Source of the DNA: Uranotaenia lowii
Lineage: Eukaryota > Arthropoda > Insecta > Diptera > Culicidae
Length of the DNA: 64,000 nt
Direction of reading: 5' to 3'
NCBI RefSeq assembly: GCF_029784155.1
Contig: NC_073692.1
Location: 431,687,324-431,751,323 of the forward strand
The position numbers and the translations under genes are program-made. Below are positions 1 to 11,420 of this stretch, piece after piece (the first letter of the stretch is position 1; each line of letters starts with the position of its first letter). The notes beneath the pieces are model-generated. The model was not told the origin of the DNA and ran no database searches. It saw nothing but the letters and a program-made list of their open reading frames with translations.

Positions 1-176
1 NNNNNNNNNNNNNNNNNNNNNNNNNNNNNNNNNNNNNNNNNNNNNNNNNNNNNNNNNNNNNNNNNNNNNNNNNNNNNNNNNNNNNNNNNNNNNNNNNNNN
101 NNNNNNNNNNNNNNNNNNNNNNNNNNNNNNNNNNNNNNNNNNNNNNNNNNNNNNNNNNNNNNNNNNNNNNNNNNNN
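1..176. other. Assembly gap (N)
   Basis: All bases are N. The gap abuts a 9-bp satellite, so it probably marks an array that could not be assembled through, and the true array length to the left is unknown. Confidence 0.98.
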
Positions 177-2438
177 ACAAAAATGACAAAAATGACAAAA
201 ATGACAAAAATGACAAAAATGACAAAAATGACAAAAATGACAAAAATGACAAAAATGACAAAAATGACAAAATGACAAAAATGACAAAAATGACAAAAAT
301 GACAAAAATGACAAAAATGACAAAAATGACAAAAATGACAAAAATGACAAAAATGACAAAAATGACAAAAATGACAAAAATGACAAAAATGACAAAAATG
401 ACAAAATGACAAAATGACAAAAATGACAAAAATGACAAAAATGACAAAAATGACAAAAATGACAAAAATGACAAAAATGACAAAAATGACAAAAATGACA
501 AAAATGACAAAAATGACAAAAATGACAAAAATGACAAAAATGACAAAAATGACAAAAATGACAAAATGACAAAAATGACAAAAATGACAAAAATGACAAA
601 AATGACAAAAATGACAAAAATGACAAAAATGACAAAAATGACAAAAATGACAAAAATGACAAAAATGACAAAAATGACAAAAATGACAAAAATGACAAAA
701 ATGACAAAAATGACAAAAATGACAAAAATGACAAAAATGACAAAAATGACAAAAATGACAAAAATGACAAAAATGACAAAAATGACAAAAATGACAAAAA
801 TGACAAAAAATGACAAAAATGACAAAAATGACAAAAATGACAAAAATGACAAAAATGACAAAAATGACAAAAATGACAAAAATGACAAAAATGACAAAAT
901 GACAAAAATGACAAAAATGACAAAAATGACAAAAATGACAAAAATGACAAAAATGACAAAAATGACAAAAATGACAAAAATGACAAAAATGACAAAAATG
1001 ACAAAAATGACAAAAATGACAAAAATGACAAAAATGACAAAAATGACAAAAATGACAAAAATGACAAAAATGACAAAAATGACAAAAATGACAAAAATGA
1101 CAAAAATGACAAAAATGACAAAATGACAAAAATGACAAAAATGACAAAAATGACAAAAATGACAAAAATGACAAAAGTGACAAAAATGACAAAAATGACA
1201 AAAATGACAAAAATGACAAAAATGACAAAAATGACAAAAATGACAAAAATGACAAAAATGACAAAAATGACAAAAATGACAAAAATGACAAAAATGACAA
1301 AAATGACAAAAATGACAAAAGTGACAAAAATGACAAAAATGACAATAATGACAAAAATGACAAAAATGACAAAATGACAAAAATGACAAAAATGACAAAA
1401 ATGACAAAAATGACAAAAATGACAAAAATGACAAAAATGACAAAAATGACAAAAATACAAAAATGACAAAAATGACAAAAATGACAAAAATGACAAAAAT
1501 GACAAAAATGACAAAAATGACAAAAATGACAAAAATGACAAAAATGACAAAAATGACAAAAATGACAAAAATGACAAAAATGACAAAAATGACAAAAATG
1601 ACAAAAATGACAAAAATGACAAAAATGACAAAAATGACAAAAATGACAAAAATGACAAAAATGACAAAAATGACAAAAATGACAAAAATGACAAAAATGA
1701 CAAAAATGACAAAAATGACAAAAATGACAAAAATGACAAAAATGACAAAAATGACAAAAATGACAAAAATGACAAAAATGACAAAAATGACAAAAATGAC
1801 AAAAATGACAAAAATGACAAAAATGACAAAAATGACAAAAATGACAAAAATGACAAAAATGACAAAATGACAAAAATGACAAAAATGACAAAAATGACAA
1901 AAATGACAAAAATGACAAAAATAACAAAAATGACAAAAATGACAAAAATGACAAAAATGACAAAAATGACAAAAATGACAAAAATGACAAAAATGACAAA
2001 AATGACAAAAATGACAAAAATGACAAAAATGACAAAAATGACAAAAATGATAAAAATGACAAAAATGACAAAAATGACAAAAATGACAAAAATGACAAAA
2101 ATGACAAAAATGACAAAAATGACAAAAATGACAAAAATGACAAAAATGACAAAAATGACAAAAATGACAAAAATGACAAAAATGACAAAAGTGACAAAAA
2201 TGACAAAAATGACAAAAATGACAAAAATGACAAAAATGACAAAAATGACAAAAATGACAAAAATGACAAAAATGACAAGAATGACAAAAATGACAAAAAT
2301 GACAAAAATGACAAAAATGACAAAAATGACAAAAATGACAAAAATGACAAAAATGACAAAAATGACAAAAATGACAAAAATGACAAAAATGACAAAAATG
2401 ACAAAACGACAAAAATGACAAAAATGACAAAAATGACA
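177..2438. repeat. 9-bp satellite array, ATGACAAAA unit
   Basis: About 250 tandem copies of ATGACAAAA start directly at the assembly gap. Most units are identical. Variants include single-base changes (GTGAC near 1174, 1320 and 2190; ATAAC near 1920) and 8-bp units lacking one A (near 270, 405, 413, 565, 897, 1122, 1371 and 1864), plus one 10-bp unit near 807. These indels shift phase, so apparent reading frames are broken several times. The array ends in ordinary AT-rich DNA at about 2439. It is noncoding satellite; apparent Met-Thr-Lys peptides are a by-product of a 9-bp period divisible by three. Confidence 0.97.
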
Positions 2439-4434
2439 TTTTCAAATCTTGCATTTTACTCTCTAGTAGGGATTTTTTTTGATTTAATTATAGAATTAAA
2501 TGTAAAAAAATAGTAGCACTGTTGATTTTTTCATTGAATTAATATCCAAAATATACTTGGCGTTCGGCAAAAGAAACTCTGAATGAGCTGAGCATACGTT
2601 CAATTCGTTCCAGGATGGATTGAATTAATTCCAGCAGTTAATGAACCTCGAAAACAAGAAGTCAATTTGAATTAGCGAGCAGCGAGTGGTCGTCGTCGTC
2701 GGCAGCATATTTAACATATAATTGGCTACCCCGGCCTGCCCCTGGTGACACACGAACAATCACACATACACACACATACTCACATCCAGAGACAAACAGA
2801 CTCTTCTCAGGATGATGTGGTGACCACATTCGGTTTAAACGACAATGCCCACACATAATTCGTTTCCCGGTTCGAATTCGTCGCCGTCGTTTGGCTCTGC
2901 GGGTCCAGGAAACGTTGTTGAACCAAAAAAAAAAAAAAGAACGGAACGAAGATTGTGAGCATTGTTACGGAATTTGCCTACCTTTCCCAGCATCCACAAC
3001 ACGAACGGTCATGCAAATTTGTCGCTCATGTGTCGTCGTTTCCATCTGAGAAAAAAAATTATTTCTGACTCCGCCATCACCGGTCAAAAATTGATATTCG
3101 GAACTTCCGAGACAATGACGATGACCAACCGCCTCTCGCCTGCCGGAATGAAGGGTTTTGATTCTTCGGAACGTGACTAATGTTTATCCAGCATCAAATG
3201 GTTGTGTCCTTTTGGGAAAATTTTACAACGATGCGATGGTCGGATTGGGAAAATCCGGAATCACAACGAAGCTGCTCGAGATGGACTCAAAGCCAGCGTC
3301 GACACCTTCATGGAGCGCATTAAAAATCATAAAATATGGAAATGATTTGCATACAAACTTAATTGAGGTTTAATTATAAAATTACGTTTTATTCTTTTTT
3401 TTTTTTTGTCTCAAGTATTTACAGCTTTTACTCCTTTAAATACAATTAAAACGAGTTTTAATCATATTCAAATTTATTCCACAAAATGCGACAACAACAA
3501 CAATGAAAGCAGCTTTAGCACCATTCGGTGAATGGCAGCCTTCGGAAAGGATGATGGTCCAGTTTCTTCGTAATGAGGGAGACGAATTTGATGAGACTGT
3601 CCTGGGTTTGAGGAGAAGCGCAGAGTGGAAAGGGACGAAAGGACACAATTAAAAATGAAGAAGGCAAGCGAGATTTTCGTGGTCATGCTTGCTTGCCATG
3701 TACCTGATCCATCACGACGACAGATTCTCCGGACAGAATCCGATGAGTTTTAGAGTTTTAGAGCGAACAATCGAAGGACAATATGGCAACTTTTGATGTC
3801 GTTATGATTTAAGCGCTCTCGAAGTGTTGAGGAAAAATTTAGATTTTTCATTTTTTAAAGTTAAAAATACTTCTCAATTCTTCAAAAAAATTTTGAATTT
3901 TCTGTAAAAATTTCAAATTTTTTTAACAAAATTCAAGCAAGCCTCAAAATAAACTTCCTTCACACTCGTCAGACTACCATGTCGCATCAAACGGAAGATG
4001 GCATTACAGAAGGAAAATAGCACTTTCCTGGTCCTGCAACTTTGTCGGTGCAGCTTCCTTTTGTTTCTGATGGAATTTCTCACATCTCGGTATGTTATTC
4101 AAAAATCTTATTACGGCCACCAGTAGTGGCAGTGTGGCTTTTGTCTTTTGCTCTGATGGGGAGGTAAAAGGAATAAAAAATTTCCTGGACAAAAGGCGGT
4201 ACCCAAGGTGGAGGTTCTAATGCAGATGAGGGAGTGCTACTTTTCCTGCTGGGGTTTTGACTCTTTTGGTACATGGGTGGTGATAAAAATTGATGTAGGT
4301 ATCTTAATTGATAAATTTGTTGAATAAAATGAGAAGATGATTTTTTTGGATTCTAATTAAAAAGATGAACAAAAAATTCGCGTATAAATAATTGAGAACC
4401 AGTTTTTCACGATCGCCTTTGCAAAGGATGATGG
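2439..4434. other. AT-rich nongenic stretch, nothing recognised
   Basis: No domain-bearing reading frame, inverted terminal repeat or target duplication was found. There are short homopolymers (A-run near 2927, T-run near 3398) and a GTC-rich patch near 2690. The composition near 2700-3180 is less AT-rich and could be host intron or intergenic DNA, but no splice-supported exon can be argued. Confidence 0.5.
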
Positions 4435-5493
4435 TGTTCCCGACAGTTTCCAATATTGCAAGCCTCCAGCCTCCGTGCTCATTCAGGCACCGTTCGCAGA
4501 GTCTGTCCTTACCCGATATCCATCAAATCCCTTTTCCTTTGACCAGGATTTGTCTGCTTTGGTAGATGCTGCTCCTTACGGATCGATGACAAGAACAACT
4601 TCGCTGGCTTCCGCTACGAAGTTTAATGCAAAATTCGCTAATGTGTGGACCGTCACTCGATCAGCCAGTCTCTGGCACTGCATCCACTCTTGCTTTGCTG
4701 CGGCTGGGAGTTTATCGACCAGTTCCTAAATCAGGATCGGGTTGACCGAATGATCCTGTAGATTAGCCGCCTCCAAATGGTCATATAATTCTTAGACCGC
4801 CATCCCGAAAGGAATATAAGTTTCCAGTCGATCGCTTCTCGGTGCATCTGCAGAAGGAGAGGTCTCGTGCGGCGCATATCTTGGATGGGGATGGGAGTTA
4901 ATTGATGGTGCTGTGCGAGTGGTCGATCATTTATCGCTCGCTTGGCTGGTCCTACTTCCGGATTTTGCCTGGGCGTGAGGTACTCACGAACCTCCTGGTT
5001 TTCGGTTTCGCATTCGTTGAGATCTTTCAGCCTCGTTTCCGGATCGATGCGGTGAATTAGCCAATCGTTCACCTTTCTTCGGTGTTCGTGTTCAGAAAAA
5101 TCGTTCGGCTCTCCACCAACTGCACCATCGTCACTTCCTAGTTCTCTAACCAAGAGTTGGTAGCGGTCACGCTGAAATTTTTCCTAGTAGGATGCGCTAC
5201 TTCCGTTGGACATCGATTTCTTCAGCAAGCTGCCTTTCGAGCATCGCTTTTCCTGCGTCAGTCGTCTTTCTTGCAATTCTTTTTCCTGCTGGAAGCGTTT
5301 CTGCGCTAGCCGCTTCGCGAACTCAATACGCCTCTCGCTCATAAGCTTTTCCACCTCAAGCTGCTGTTCCTTCATCGCCTCTTCCACTCCTCTTCCATCC
5401 GACGTATTTCCAGCTCGAATCGCGAAGTGAATCGTTTACTGTTTCTTGACGCAATCGATTTGCTGTCATCTGGTTGGCTTGCTCGGGTGCATC
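4435..5493 (-). pseudogene. BEL/Pao gag remnant, central part (before the copia insertion)
   Basis: Read on the minus strand, this is a decayed gag of a BEL/Pao LTR retrotransposon. A charged coiled-coil-like stretch (5184-5387; EEAMKEQQLEVEKLMSERR, then Glu/Lys/Arg/Gln-rich) precedes a segment at about 4690-4790 reading LYDHLEAANLQDHSVNP and then ELVDKLP, a motif pair typical of BEL gag capsid regions. Several stops and frame changes break it (for example a stop just before ELVDKLP and another near 4585). The N-terminal part continues at 6783-6970, on the far side of the copia-like insertion. It belongs to a different lineage from the young element at 9558-14873. No protease or polymerase is visible, so this is a 3'-truncated fossil. 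Confidence 0.7.
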
Positions 5494-5691
5494 TGTAGTG
5501 CAGCACTTTGGGCAGTGGAAAGGAGAGATCTGTACTACTTGCTGGTAGAACTTGGAATACTTTATTTGACTAATTTCGCTACCTTATATATTAAACCATA
5601 TCCATGGCTACATACATATAATACTTGTTTATTAATCATGTGTATGTTGTTATTTGTCCCATCGAATGCTTCGATTGGACAAATCTCAACA
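5494..5691 (-). repeat. LTR of copia-like element (3' LTR in element orientation)
   Basis: 198 bp, TGTAGTGCAGCAC... to ...TCTCAACA on the plus strand. It matches 6590-6782 with scattered substitutions and short indels, implying an old insertion. Confidence 0.75.
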
Positions 5692-5749
5692 CTCCTCCTC
5701 AACATACACATTTGCAGTCTTTTAACTGCCTCCGGCGGCTTCTCCTGAA

Positions 5750-6545
5750 GATGGCTACTTCTCTTCAACGCACGCACCGGAATACGCTCTCGCCCCTGTT
5801 ACAATTCGATGACCTTCTATGGCTCTAGTTGGACGACCTCCACCGGGATCTGGCACGACAGCCTCCCAATGGCTCTGGTCCGACGACCTTCCATGGCTCT
5901 CGTCTCGGCGCTCGAAGTTTCCCTTCCACTTCGACACCTTTCCTAAGGCCTGACGCCTCTAGTGGTCCAGCTCGCCAACCTTCACTTGGCTTTCCAGTCC
6001 GACGACCTTCCATGGCACCGGCTTGACGACCTTCCGTGGTACCCCGCTTGTAAGTTCTCCAGTGGCTCCTGGCCCCTCGACCACCACCTGGTTCCTGACT
6101 TGACGACGTTCCATGATACCGGCCCACCTACCTTCAGTGGCTCTTGTCCGACGACCGCTTTTGTGGTCTCAGCCCTACGACCTTCCATGGCATCGGTCCA
6201 ACGACCTGCCAGTGGCTCCGGTCCGACGACCTTGTTTGGTTCCGGCTCAACGCTCTTCTATTGGCTCGACGCCTCACCAATGGTACGACGACCTTCCGTC
6301 TGGCTCTCGCCGGCCCTCCTATGAATTTCGGTCAGCTTGCAATGGATTCGGCCCAACGACGATTCCCTTGGCACCTGTCCGACGATCACCGTTTTTCCTG
6401 GCTTGTCGACCTCCACCTGGCTTCTCGGTCGGGCAACCTTCCAGATGGCTGCTCCTGGTGCTACAACCTTCCACGGTTCCCAGCTCGTTGACTTCACTTG
6501 GCTTCGGCTCGTTGTCCTTCCATCGGCTAGATGACTGTCCACTCT
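5750..6545. repeat. GC-rich minisatellite inside the copia-like element
   Basis: This is an imperfect tandem repeat of roughly 27-30 bp with the core CGACGACCTTCCATGGCTC, clearest at about 5879-5900, 5999-6040, 6175-6230 and 6285-6300. It is much more GC-rich than the surroundings. Overlapping open frames on both strands come from the repeat and show no recognisable domain. It occupies the position where gag-pol would be. Confidence 0.7.
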
Positions 6546-6573
6546 TGATTCAACTCCTCCTCCTTTCCACTAG

Positions 6574-6589
6574 TTCTGGGCCCATAACC
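6574..6589 (-). promoter_or_regulatory. Primer-binding site of copia-like element
   Basis: On the minus strand the bases directly after the LTR read GGTTATGGGCCCAGAA. This resembles the half-tRNA initiator-Met primer site established for Drosophila copia-type elements. It sets the element's orientation (minus) and its copia affinity. Confidence 0.65.
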
Positions 6590-6782
6590 TGTTGATGCAG
6601 CACTTGGGCAGTGGAAAGGAGAGACTTTACTACTTGAGGGAAGAAACTGGAATACTTTATTTAACTAATATCGCTACCTTATGTACTAAACCATTTCCAT
6701 GGTTACATATAATACTTGTTTACTAATTATGTGTATGTTGTTATTTGTCCCATCGATTGCTTCGATTGGACAAATCTCAACA
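6590..6782 (-). repeat. LTR of copia-like element (5' LTR in element orientation)
   Basis: 193 bp, partner of 5494-5691. It shares GGGCAGTGGAAAGGAGAGA and TTATTTGTCCCATCGA with the other copy. Confidence 0.75.
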
Positions 6783-6970
6783 GTTTCGAAAGAGTTCCGG
6801 CAGTGGATTTCTTGTCAAACTTTTTCCACTTTTTCTCTCTCTTTGCGGCCCAATCCAAGCATCGGAACTTACGGTGTTCCACACCGATTAATTCACTCAC
6901 GCAAACGAAATGGAACCAAGGCCCATAATAGTCGCAGGCGACCAGTTCCTCGTTGTCCGGCTCGACTCAT
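6783..6970 (-). pseudogene. BEL/Pao gag remnant, N-terminal PHD-like part
   Basis: The minus strand reads EPDNEELVACDYYGPWFHFVCV, the Cys/His-rich PHD-like module found at the N-terminus of many BEL/Pao gag proteins, followed by a Lys-rich stretch that stops at the copia-like LTR. Some Cys positions are already substituted (YYG where CDxCxxW is usual), consistent with decay. With 4435-5493 it forms one gag pseudogene split by the LTR insertion. Confidence 0.6.
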
Positions 6971-9003
6971 TTGCTGCAGCTTCCCATCTCAAAGTAAGGT
7001 TATGCACCAATAGAACTTTTGAGAAATGTTTGGGAACGTGAAACACCTTATGTTGCTGCTCGTTTGAATCAGCTCAAACTAAAAAGATAAATTTCATCTA
7101 ATTAAACAGCTTTATAGTGCAAGTAGGTATGTTTTTCCGACTATAAATTTCGAACTGAAAATCTGTTAGCGAAAGGAAGTTCGTTCATGAAATTAAATTC
7201 AAAATGAAAAATTTAGTGAAACTTTGTGTTTATTGAGAGCATTTCAAATGTTCGCAGATATTTTCAACCAGCAGTGTACGAGCCAAGTCACCGTGAATTT
7301 TTTTTCCCGAAGCACCCGAGAAGGTTGACTTGGTCAATTCGAAGACCGATGCGATGGCAGTGAAGCTCGCTCTAAAAGAATACCAAACCGGAATTTGCTG
7401 CACCTTGCGGAATGGCCTTGTTTTCCGCAAATATGGTCCAGCCACCACCACACGACACGGTTCAACGGGTGGTGAAACACGTGTTAAAACAACAATCCCC
7501 CTTACCTTTTTCAGAAAAAAAGCATCCATCAGCCGTCAAGAAGCGCTTCGGGTTGTTAGGTGGGTGGAAGTCACAAGGGAAGATGGGGTGGCGTTATTGA
7601 AAAAGGAAGTGTCACAGAAAGTGCAAAACAAATAAGACATGCACAAACGGATGCTGCCCCTTGCTCGACTTCTTCTTCTTCCATCGTGAAAAACACATGC
7701 AAGCCTCTTGAAAGAGGATTTTTTTTTTCACCGGCGCTGCTTCTGAGATAATAGAAGGAAGCGCTGCATACGAAGTCATAATAGAACCCGATTGAAGTGC
7801 AATTGCCTTTGTTAATTCTATTTCTTGCGGCTCTTTTCCACCGTATTGTTCTAATTGTGTTTAAATAAGAAACAATACAAGTTGAAAAAAAAATTAAACA
7901 AGGGACAAGTCAAGATCCCACGACATATCATTGCAGGGGTTAAAAATTCTGCAAACAAAACGTACTTCACGTTTTTCCCATTCAAGGAAAAATAGCACAT
8001 GTTTCATGTTAGATTAACACATATAATCGCAAAAGTGTGTTTTTATGAAGGGATTTTGGATTGCGTGGCTTTAGAAAATCATCAGCATTAAATTCCTGTA
8101 TTGTTTTGCGGCAGAGATTCTATCTTCATCATATGATATATTCCCAAATAGCGTTAACATATGGACGAGAGAAAAAATCACCCACAAAAAGATCTGACCC
8201 AAAGTGCTTAAGGATGTGAGGGGAATCATAAAATTTTCATTCCCAGCTCTTTATGCTTCGCAGGAGCAATTTTTTTTGTCTGCCCATCCAAGCTCTTTCA
8301 TCCCAAACTCCGGGATTGTGTAGACAAGCAGGTACCTTTTTCACACTTTCTCAAGCGCCCGGCTGAAAGGATTTTTTCGCCATTATTTTCCGGCCCCAGG
8401 TCAGGAGGACTTGACAAAGTTCATGAAGCAAATTGACATGACGATAGAAAAAAATCTGTCGCCGCCAGATGAGAAAAGCTGCATTTTCATACATTTGCCA
8501 TCACTTCCTGCTGCTAAAGGTACTAGCTAAGTCATTTCATTAGCTCGGACCGGAACAAAATCGACATCGCGAGCCACCGTAACTATGATGAGATCGATTA
8601 ATTGAACGAATAAAATCTGTCAGATGGGGTAATCAAAATTCTAATAACCACCACTATTTTCACGATGCATAGGGAAGCTTACAACTCTATTAAAAGCTGT
8701 CAATTTCGGTGGAATAAAAAGAATAAATTTATTTTTCATGCAATCAAATTTGCTGCATGCAGACCACAAACCTGTCATTAGATAAAATAGAAGGTAATAT
8801 TTTTTTACTTCTAATTTTGATGACGTTGCCAATATTACTTAGAGACAAGATTCAATAGTAAAAAATAGTTAAAAAAACGAAAAAAGTTAACTTTGGGAAA
8901 TATTGGTTGAATCTGAAATATGAAAAATTGAGGATGAAATCTAAATTTCTCTAAAACAATATTTTCGCAGTGTAGAAACTTATTTTATTTTAATTTGTCA
9001 ACA
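6971..9003. other. Nongenic AT-rich stretch, nothing recognised
   Basis: The longest open frame (7330-7635 plus, 101 codons) shows no known domain and is overlapped by an equally long frame on the other strand. No terminal repeats or target duplications were identified. 8830-9000 becomes very AT-rich before the satellite. Confidence 0.45.
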
Positions 9004-9557
9004 ATGACAAAAATAACAAAATTGACAAAATTGACAAAATTGACAAAATTGACAAAATTGACAAAATTGACAAAATTGACAAAATTGACAAAATTGACAA
9101 AATTGACAAAATTGACAAAATTGACAAAATTGACAAAATTGACAAAATTGACAAAATTGACAAAATTGACAAAATTGACAAAATTAACAAAATTGACAAA
9201 ATTGACAAAATTGACAAAATTGACAAAATTGACAAAATTGACAAAATTGACAAAATTGACAAAATTGACAAAATTGACAAAATTGACAAAATTGACAAAA
9301 TTGACAAAATTGACAAAATTGACAAAATTGACAAAATTGACAAAATTGACAAAATTGACAAAATTGACAAAATTGACAAAATTGACAAAATTGACAAAAT
9401 TGACAAAATTGACAAAATTGACAAAATTAACAAAATTGACAAAATTGACAAAATTGACAAAATTGACAAAATTGACAAAATTGACAAAATTGACAAAATT
9501 GACAAAATTGACAAAATTGACAAAATTGACAAAATTGACAAAATTGACAAAATTGAC
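9004..9557. repeat. 9-bp satellite array, TTGACAAAA unit (left part)
   Basis: About 61 units of TTGACAAAA, very homogeneous; only three TTAACAAAA/ATAACAAAA variants were seen (near 9010, 9184 and 9427). The array is cut at 9557 by the BEL element and resumes with the same unit at 14874. No 8-bp or 10-bp units occur, so all frames other than stop-containing ones run through, which explains the spurious Leu-Thr-Lys, Phe-Val-Asn and Ser-Ile-Leu peptides. Confidence 0.97.
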
Positions 9558-10002
9558 TGTTGAGGCCAATCCTCCGAAAGTTCACTGGTCCGGTTAAACT
9601 ACGGAAGTTTCCCTTGCGTTCGATGTTCGGACGGTTAAAAATACACGGCTCTTGAACGATTCGGTGATAAAGTCACGGGGGACAATTTATTCTTAACTCT
9701 AACACTTAACGATAAGACAATAGACCGCAGTGGACTGTATCATTATCAAAAACAATACGACTGACTGACCCGGGTGACTAATTGGTTCTAACTCTTTCGC
9801 TATTACATGGCTATCGGCAGCTTGCAGTTGTCGATCCAGACCGATTGGCTCTCGGTCAATTTTCTACCTATCTGGCACACACGCACTGCTTGCCGTGATC
9901 AAGCAGATGCGTGTGGCAGATATAAAGCAATAAAGTTACTGGTGGCCGACGTGATTCCTTAATCAATTGCGTTGTGCGCGCACTGTCGTTTTGGCGCGAA
10001 CA
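9558..10002 (-). repeat. BEL LTR (3' LTR in element orientation)
   Basis: 445 bp, plus-strand ends TGTTGAGG...GCGCGAACA. On the minus strand an AATAAA (9686-9691) lies about 130 nt before the element end and is a plausible polyadenylation signal. Confidence 0.93.
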
Positions 10003-10016
10003 TACTGCCCGCCTTG
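10003..10016 (-). promoter_or_regulatory. Polypurine tract of BEL element
   Basis: The minus strand reads AAGGCGGGCAGTA directly before the 3' LTR start TGTTCGCGCC, the position expected for plus-strand priming. Confidence 0.6.
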
Positions 10017-10228
10017 AGTTCACTCAAAACTCAAACAACGGTAACGGTGTCCAGGATTACCTACTCAATCCACATCTTCGATTATTCTCCTTGGGGTGAC
10101 GAAACCGATTCGTCTTGGTGAACCATGGCTGCTATGCTGTAAGTTGATTTTGGTGACATATGTTTTCCTGCTGGAGACAGAAACGGTTGATTCTGTGTTG
10201 GTAACAAAACAATTGCAACTTAACTTGT

Positions 10229-11045
10229 GATGTGGCCCCCAAGACTTTGACGAAACAGCTTCGTCAAAACCGTAGTGTGCCCCTCACGGGGGCTGTAGTG
10301 ACTTAGGTTTCGAGTAGTCGAACAGCGACACGATGATACAAGTTCGTTCGTACAAATCATAAGGAGTCCAGCAACAGATGTTTCACGTGGTGACCAGAAT
10401 CCGTGGAACCCTGTGGATAAGAATAATACGGCAATTTCTCCATGCTACTTGTGGTTAGGGAAAACGTAACTTTAATGTTGCCCCCTGGCATTAACGGCTA
10501 ACAGCCGCTGCTAGCCAATTGCGCCCCTACTGGGGGCATACTTATCTAGTGAAGAAATTCCTCTGATCTGGCTCGATTGGAATGCGTTGCTTAACGATGG
10601 AGGTGGTGCAAATCCTACATAACAATCCTGGACGTATTTGGTATACGGTGCGATGCATGAACCCTGGCGGAGAAAAACTACTGTAGGTTCCGCGACCAAA
10701 CAAAAAGAGAAGTACATAACTTAGTAAGTGGCCCCCTGGCAGAAACGGCCAAAGCGCCGCCATAGCCAACAGTGCCCCTCATGGGGGCGAAAAATACTTT
10801 GTTTACTAGGTACACGAACAAACGATTGAGCATAACGTCGGCCTTCACATTTCGACAATCCTGGACTTAAGAATGGTGCTTTGTACGACCCTGGCGGAAG
10901 AAAAACACTGTATGTTCCGCAAACAAACAAGATGGGTTGAACGTAACTTAGCAGTTGGCCCCCTGGCAAAACGGTCAAGTGTGCCGCCAGTGCCAACAGT
11001 GCCCCTCATGGGGGCGAAAAATACTTTGTTAATACAGCTGTCCAG
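10229..11045 (-). repeat. Four diverged tandem repeats (about 227-251 bp) with conserved hairpin
   Basis: Four copies of a module containing GGCCCCC(TGGC) and, 30-40 bp later, a palindrome GCCCCTnnnGGGGGC-type hairpin at 10279-10293, 10523-10537, 10774-10788 and 11001-11015, at spacings of 244, 251 and 227 bp. The right-hand copies are most alike (identical GTGCCCCTCATGGGGGCGAA); the left copies have diverged. Associated shared words include TCCTGGAC and CCCTGGCGGA(A)GAAAAAC. No protein domain is evident. The array lies between the broken protease and the 3' LTR. Confidence 0.8.
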
Positions 11046-11420
11046 GACGACATAAGGTGTTTTAATAGTGTTTCGAAGATTTTAAACTGCTTGTTTCGGG
11101 TACTGCGAAGAGGAGTAGGTAGGTGTTTCGTTGGTCATTTCAAAGGTGTTGTATAATCCTTGTCCTTCGCACGCAATCATATCCTACAATCCATCGGGGA
11201 ACAAACGCTCTGTAGATTCGCTGCAGTCTGTCTCTGAATTTTAGCCAATACAATTTGTATGCATGTTGACATGATCCGTCACAAGAATACTTTATATTCC
11301 AACGCTCTAGGAGGAGCATGTTTACAAAGACGATTACAGAGCTTGCGAGAACTTCAACATCGAACAAACACACAGCAGTCAGACAGAAAAATATAAGCGC
11401 AAATCTCCAACATGATGATA
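11046..11420 (-). other. Noncoding remnant between protease and repeats in the BEL element
   Basis: An open frame of 94 codons (11140-11424 minus) is present but does not resemble RT, RNase H, integrase or envelope. This stretch sits where pol should continue, so it probably marks the far side of the internal deletion or unrelated 3' untranslated sequence. Confidence 0.5.

Larger units (their letters stand above)
5494..6782 (-). mobile_element. Non-autonomous copia-like LTR element with minisatellite interior
   Basis: Two direct repeats of about 195 bp (5494-5691 and 6590-6782) begin TGT and end AACA on the plus strand and align at roughly 90% by eye. In minus orientation the LTR starts TGTTGAGATTTGTCC, preceded by a purine tract (GAGGAGGAGT, about 5692-5701). 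The other LTR is followed by GGTTATGGGCCCAG (about 6576-6589), the internal initiator-Met-tRNA-type primer site known from copia elements. The roughly 900-bp interior has no gag or pol. Flanking 5-mers are GCATC and GTTTC, at best a decayed target duplication. The element interrupts the BEL gag remnant, whose PHD-like N-terminus resumes at 6783. Assignment to Ty1/copia rests on the primer site and LTR start, since there is no coding sequence. Confidence 0.72.

Noticed and set aside
566..2418. Met-Thr-Lys repeat proteins in the first satellite
   Set aside because: The frames arise because the 9-bp unit is divisible by three and lacks stops in some frames; parallel peptides appear in several frames and on both strands, with no start context or flanking gene structure.
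5825..6595. Several overlapping 60-160 codon frames in the copia-like interior
   Set aside because: They lie on both strands over a GC-rich minisatellite and show no domain.
8985..9597. Leu-Thr-Lys, Phe-Val-Asn and Ser-Ile-Leu repeat peptides
   Set aside because: Satellite artefact of TTGACAAAA, open on both strands.
10511..10996. Similar hydrophobic minus-strand peptides (LLSYV..., GTYS...PPG) in the BEL element
   Set aside because: Similarity follows from the tandem DNA repeat; frames change between copies, so there is no sign of protein-level conservation.
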